In this document: piece after piece, positions 60,711 to 64,000 of the stretch | How the letters are laid out: each line of letters opens with the position of its first letter | How positions within the stretch are numbered: position 1 is the first letter of the stretch | NCBI GenBank assembly: GCA_021464245.1 | Contig: JADCRB010000007.1 | Span: forward strand, 1,984,532-2,048,531 | Length of the DNA stretch: 64,000 nucleotides | Reading direction: 5' to 3' | Source: Carallia brachiata | Lineage: Eukaryota > Streptophyta > Magnoliopsida > Malpighiales > Rhizophoraceae | Position numbers and translations under genes: made by a program | Notes under the pieces: generated by a model | Seen by the model: only the letters and a program-made list of their open reading frames with translations | Databases searched by the model: none | Told to the model about the DNA's origin: nothing

Positions 60711-60889
60711 GTAATGATATATATCACAAAAATCGTGTTATAAAATATTTTAAAATTTATTATTATAAAAAAAATTATCAACCTTTTTAATACTATTAAA
60801 CAAAAAAGAAAAAAATTGACATTTTTTTTCATAATTATAAAATTTGAAATATTTTATGACACATTTTTTTTTTATATATATATCATTAC
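60711..60889. mobile_element. MITE with TTA target duplication
   Basis: 179 bp. The left end GTAATGATATATAT and the inverted right end match exactly over 14 bases. The inverted similarity continues inwards over about 50 bases (GTGTTATAAAATATTT against GTGTCATAAAATATTT). TTA flanks both ends (60,708-60,710; 60,890-60,892). The 3-bp TTA duplication points to a Harbinger-type origin. Confidence 0.75.
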
Positions 60890-60892
60890 TTA

Positions 60893-63240
60893 TTTTTTTT
60901 ACTGCAACTGGGAAAATCGATCTCCTTCCTTGCATATCTTGGGAATTTCTTGTAAAAGCCATAAAAAATATGTCAAGAGATGATCAGTACTTGGGAGTTT
61001 TGTTTGTTTCCCAAAGGGCAGGGAATATTGCAGTTTGACAAAACGAAAAAGGGATTTGTAAGCATCGAGTCAGCAGTGTTTCACAAGATTCTAGTAGAAC
61101 AAAAGACTTGGAAAGTTTGGAACTAAAAGAAAGATGAACAAGAACCATCGAACCCCACATTTGTTTCTTCTATTGTTCCACTCTATGTCAAGAAATTTGT
61201 CCCAAACCTTAACGCTTCCAGCCCATGTAGGTTATGCAAGAATCTTTGCGTAATGAAGAAGAATTAAAGAAAGAAAATGCCAAACGATACAGCCATTATG
61301 GCCTAATCAGAACCCGAATATGGTAGCACAAATGACAAAAGAAAGACATGCGTAGTTATGAATCACATTTAACAATAGATCGTGTCACTTCCAGTCGTTG
61401 GGGAGTACAAATCACAGAAAACAACAATACTTAAGCTTGCAGGTTATTCTGTTCGTGTGACATTGAGATTGTTGGTGAGTTAATTGGAATTTTATAAAAA
61501 GAAAAGGGTTAATTTGGTAATGTTTGGGTGTTCTATCCAGCGTTCAAAGCTTAGTACTTGGCACACAAGATCATGGCATGCGTCTCCCCCTGGATTACCT
61601 TAAATCATCAAAAAATCTTTTTTCCTTATTAAAGTTGCAACAGTTGGCCAATTTCTTTTAAAAAAAAAAATAGTTTAATCCTGCAATCAAGTCAAGGGGT
61701 GCACCTAAAATTATCAAGGAAGGACGTAGTCCCAGTCGACAGAAAAATTGGTTCAAGAATACCCTTCCTGTATTGAAGTAATAAATAAAAAAAAAAAAAA
61801 ACCCTGACAGTGTCATGGTGTACAGAATTCGGCCAATTTCTTCATCAGACTGATTTCTGTATTCCATTTGAGCTTTAATTTTACAATTTTCATTTAGAAG
61901 AGCCCATTAAGTAGCCACTTAATTTATTTAATAATATATAATAATTTTTTAAAAATTTTATTATATAATCAACAATATCATTTTAATCTTATTTAAAAAC
62001 ATCTACCAGAGACTTTCCGTTCTCGCAACACCGAGCAAGAGAATCTCCAATATATTAGCAAGCTGGTACGGGATAGCCAGCTCCGTGCAAGGCGCCGTAG
62101 AGTCAGACTGACTAACACTGTTTTTTTAACACCAAAGACCAATTCATAGGTGCAAAGTTTAGTAGGTACAAATAATTATGAAACGATATAATAAATAAAA
62201 TATATAATTTTTTTATTTATATTATATATATATATATATATATCAAAAAGAAATATAGGATATATCTAAATAATTATATATTTTTTAAATTAAAAAATTT
62301 TAATTCTTAGTAACTATTTAAATAACTTTTATAATTTTATTGGATATATAGTATAATTTTTTTATAATTATTCTATCAGATTATATATTTCATCTGTTTA
62401 TACAAGTCGTGTATTTCTCTTTAATATGTCGATATTTTTTTTATAAATATAAAAAAATATTATATATTTGTCTATTAAATCGTTTTTCAGTTACTTATAA
62501 ATTAAATTTTACCAAAAAAATTTTCTATAACACTAATTAATTCGGTACTAGCTCTGTTGTTTTCTCAAGCTAGGGCATCTACGATAAGCAACGCAAACAC
62601 AATGGCATATATTTGTTGGCTGTGAGCCTGTGAGAAACAGCCAGGACTTCTCAGCCGAATTACGTGCCTGAGATGACTATCTTGCACCGTACAGTAGTAG
62701 ACTAGTAAGTAGTGGCCAGTGGAAGTCACTGGACAGTCCAAAGGTCATGTGGCTACGTGCTGAGCTGGACATCGTGATTAACTTATAAACTTGCACCCCA
62801 AAAAAAAAAAAAATAAACTTATAAATTAACTCCGTCACAATGCAGTGGGAATGAAAGGCATAACATTAAATTTATCTAACAATTTATATATTTTTTTAAA
62901 TTTAATAAATTTCTATCCTATTATTTAATATCATTACATACTTACCGACTTATCAATAAGTTTTTTTTTTTTTTTTTGGGTAAGTATCAATAAGTTTTTC
63001 TGTTAATTTATATATGCGGATGGCAGCATGGAGGAAAGGCCAGTGAAGTTTGTGGTATGGGCTGGATATACCTCATTGTTGTTTGTTTACGGTATAATTT
63101 ATTGCTTCAAGACGAACACCTGGCGACAGTGTTTGATTGACTTTTTTTTGTCACATATGTACGTGCAAGGCAGAGACAGAGGGAGTAAAAAAGACTGAAA
63201 GGACAATGACTGTGTAAAGAAGACAAAACTCTTGAGCAGT
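60893..63240. other. non-coding AT-rich region
   Basis: No gene recognised. A (TA)n tract is at 62,224-62,243. Homopolymer runs occur near 61,789, 62,800 and 62,962. Confidence 0.45.
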
Positions 63241-63245
63241 TAAAA

Positions 63246-63509
63246 ATGGCTGCAAGTGCGCTGGTGGGGAATCTGATGCCTTTGTCCATGGGAAGCTTCT
63301 TCGGGCCATTTTTAAGTGCAGTTGTAACAACGCCGACAATAGGCGCCAGCGGTGATAACTGGGAGAATGGGGTCGTACGATGGGTTCACAAGATCAGTTT
63401 GTTGTTTTTTGGTCCTAATTCACAATATCTGTTTAGATTTTCGACGTGGATTTGTAAACTACTTTTGGGCCATTTCGATGAGGGGATGTTGCGGGTTTTA
63501 AGTTGTTAG
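63246..63509 (+). CDS. small open frame of unknown nature
   Basis: 87 codons from an ATG in a GC-richer patch, starting MAASALVGNLMPLSMGSFFG. The N-terminus has the composition of a targeting or hydrophobic segment. Base composition changes after about residue 55 (AT-rich), so a first exon ending near 63,390 is possible, but no downstream exon was found before the window ends. No family recognised; it may be chance. Confidence 0.2.
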   Translation: MAASALVGNLMPLSMGSFFGPFLSAVVTTPTIGASGDNWENGVVRWVHKISLLFFGPNSQYLFRFSTWICKLLLGHFDEGMLRVLSC

Positions 63510-64000
63510 GCCGGACTTGCCTTCTTGTTTTTTTTAAGAACTGGACGGGCTTGCCTTCACCAAAATTAAAATTTGAAGTTCCGGCAGCTAGCCTAGATAG
63601 TTGTGTTCTGGCCAATAGTCCGTCAAGGCCCAAACAAACTGCTATGAGCCACCGGAAGATCCAACCTGCGCTGAAATGCAAAAGCACAGGAGCATAACAA
63701 CTATGTACTCTTTTCTTTTAGAAACACTTTAATAATTAGAATTCACACTTATATTTTAAAAGTATTGAATTTAAATCATCAGATGGAGAAAGTGAGATTT
63801 ATAGATGGATATAGCTACTTCATTTATGTAACTTATAGCTTAATGGACTAAAAAAAGAAACAACTATATGCTTTTTTATTTTTGGATGTTTGATTTCCAA
63901 TTTTTCCAATTTTCTCTCTCATAAATTGTTATATAAGTTTTAATCCTCCCTTAAGACTCAAAAAAAAAAAAAAAACTATGTATTTTTTTGTCGGTCTACT

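Noticed and set aside
1..64000. tRNA, rRNA, CRISPR arrays, phage or bacterial operons
   Set aside because: No cloverleaf-like tRNA sequence, rRNA core or regularly spaced repeats were seen, and the gene structure is plainly eukaryotic.

Overview
The window is nuclear DNA of a dicot plant. It is AT-rich, its genes are split by many GT-AG introns, and it carries plant-specific genes, a Ty3/gypsy retrotransposon of the Tat lineage, hAT- and Harbinger-type elements and many simple repeats. It probably comes from a rosid, but the species cannot be fixed from sequence alone. No prokaryotic features, CRISPR arrays or RNA genes were seen.

Layout: positions 1-3,448 are mostly non-coding, with one possible exon on the minus strand. 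Positions 3,449-13,252 are a complete but decayed minus-strand Tat-lineage LTR retrotransposon, with 5-bp ATCAG target duplications. It sits inside one copy of an older duplicated segment whose second copy (14,525-14,950) preserves the empty site. Positions 13,258-25,700 are AT-rich intergenic DNA with local duplications and repeat fragments.

The gene block starts at 25.7 kb. It holds FAP1 (+, plastid fatty-acid-binding protein, chalcone-isomerase fold; 25,975-28,726), a TIME FOR COFFEE-like gene (-, 30,786-35,650), plastid ribosome recycling factor (-, 41,909-46,324) and a class III patatin-like protein of the PLP9 type (+, 51,177-52,710). From memory, this matches four consecutive Arabidopsis loci, At3g63170 to At3g63200, so the block looks like conserved microsynteny. 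The genes are not an operon; they share a neighbourhood, with two products acting in plastids and one in the nucleus.

The most important observation is that FAP1 and the PLP gene read cleanly, while the two genes between them do not. The TIC-like gene shows exactly three frame-breaking indels (a 10-bp tandem duplication and two single-base losses). The first three RRF exons each appear one base too long for the family frame. Either these two genes are decaying copies, or this stretch of the assembly contains errors.

Positions 46.8-50 kb hold an old MITE relic, an hAT element with perfect 8-bp target duplications and a Harbinger-like MITE with TAA target duplications. Downstream of 52.7 kb I recognise no gene; a short MITE with TTA target duplications lies at 60,711-60,889. 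I found no evidence of an undescribed multi-gene system.
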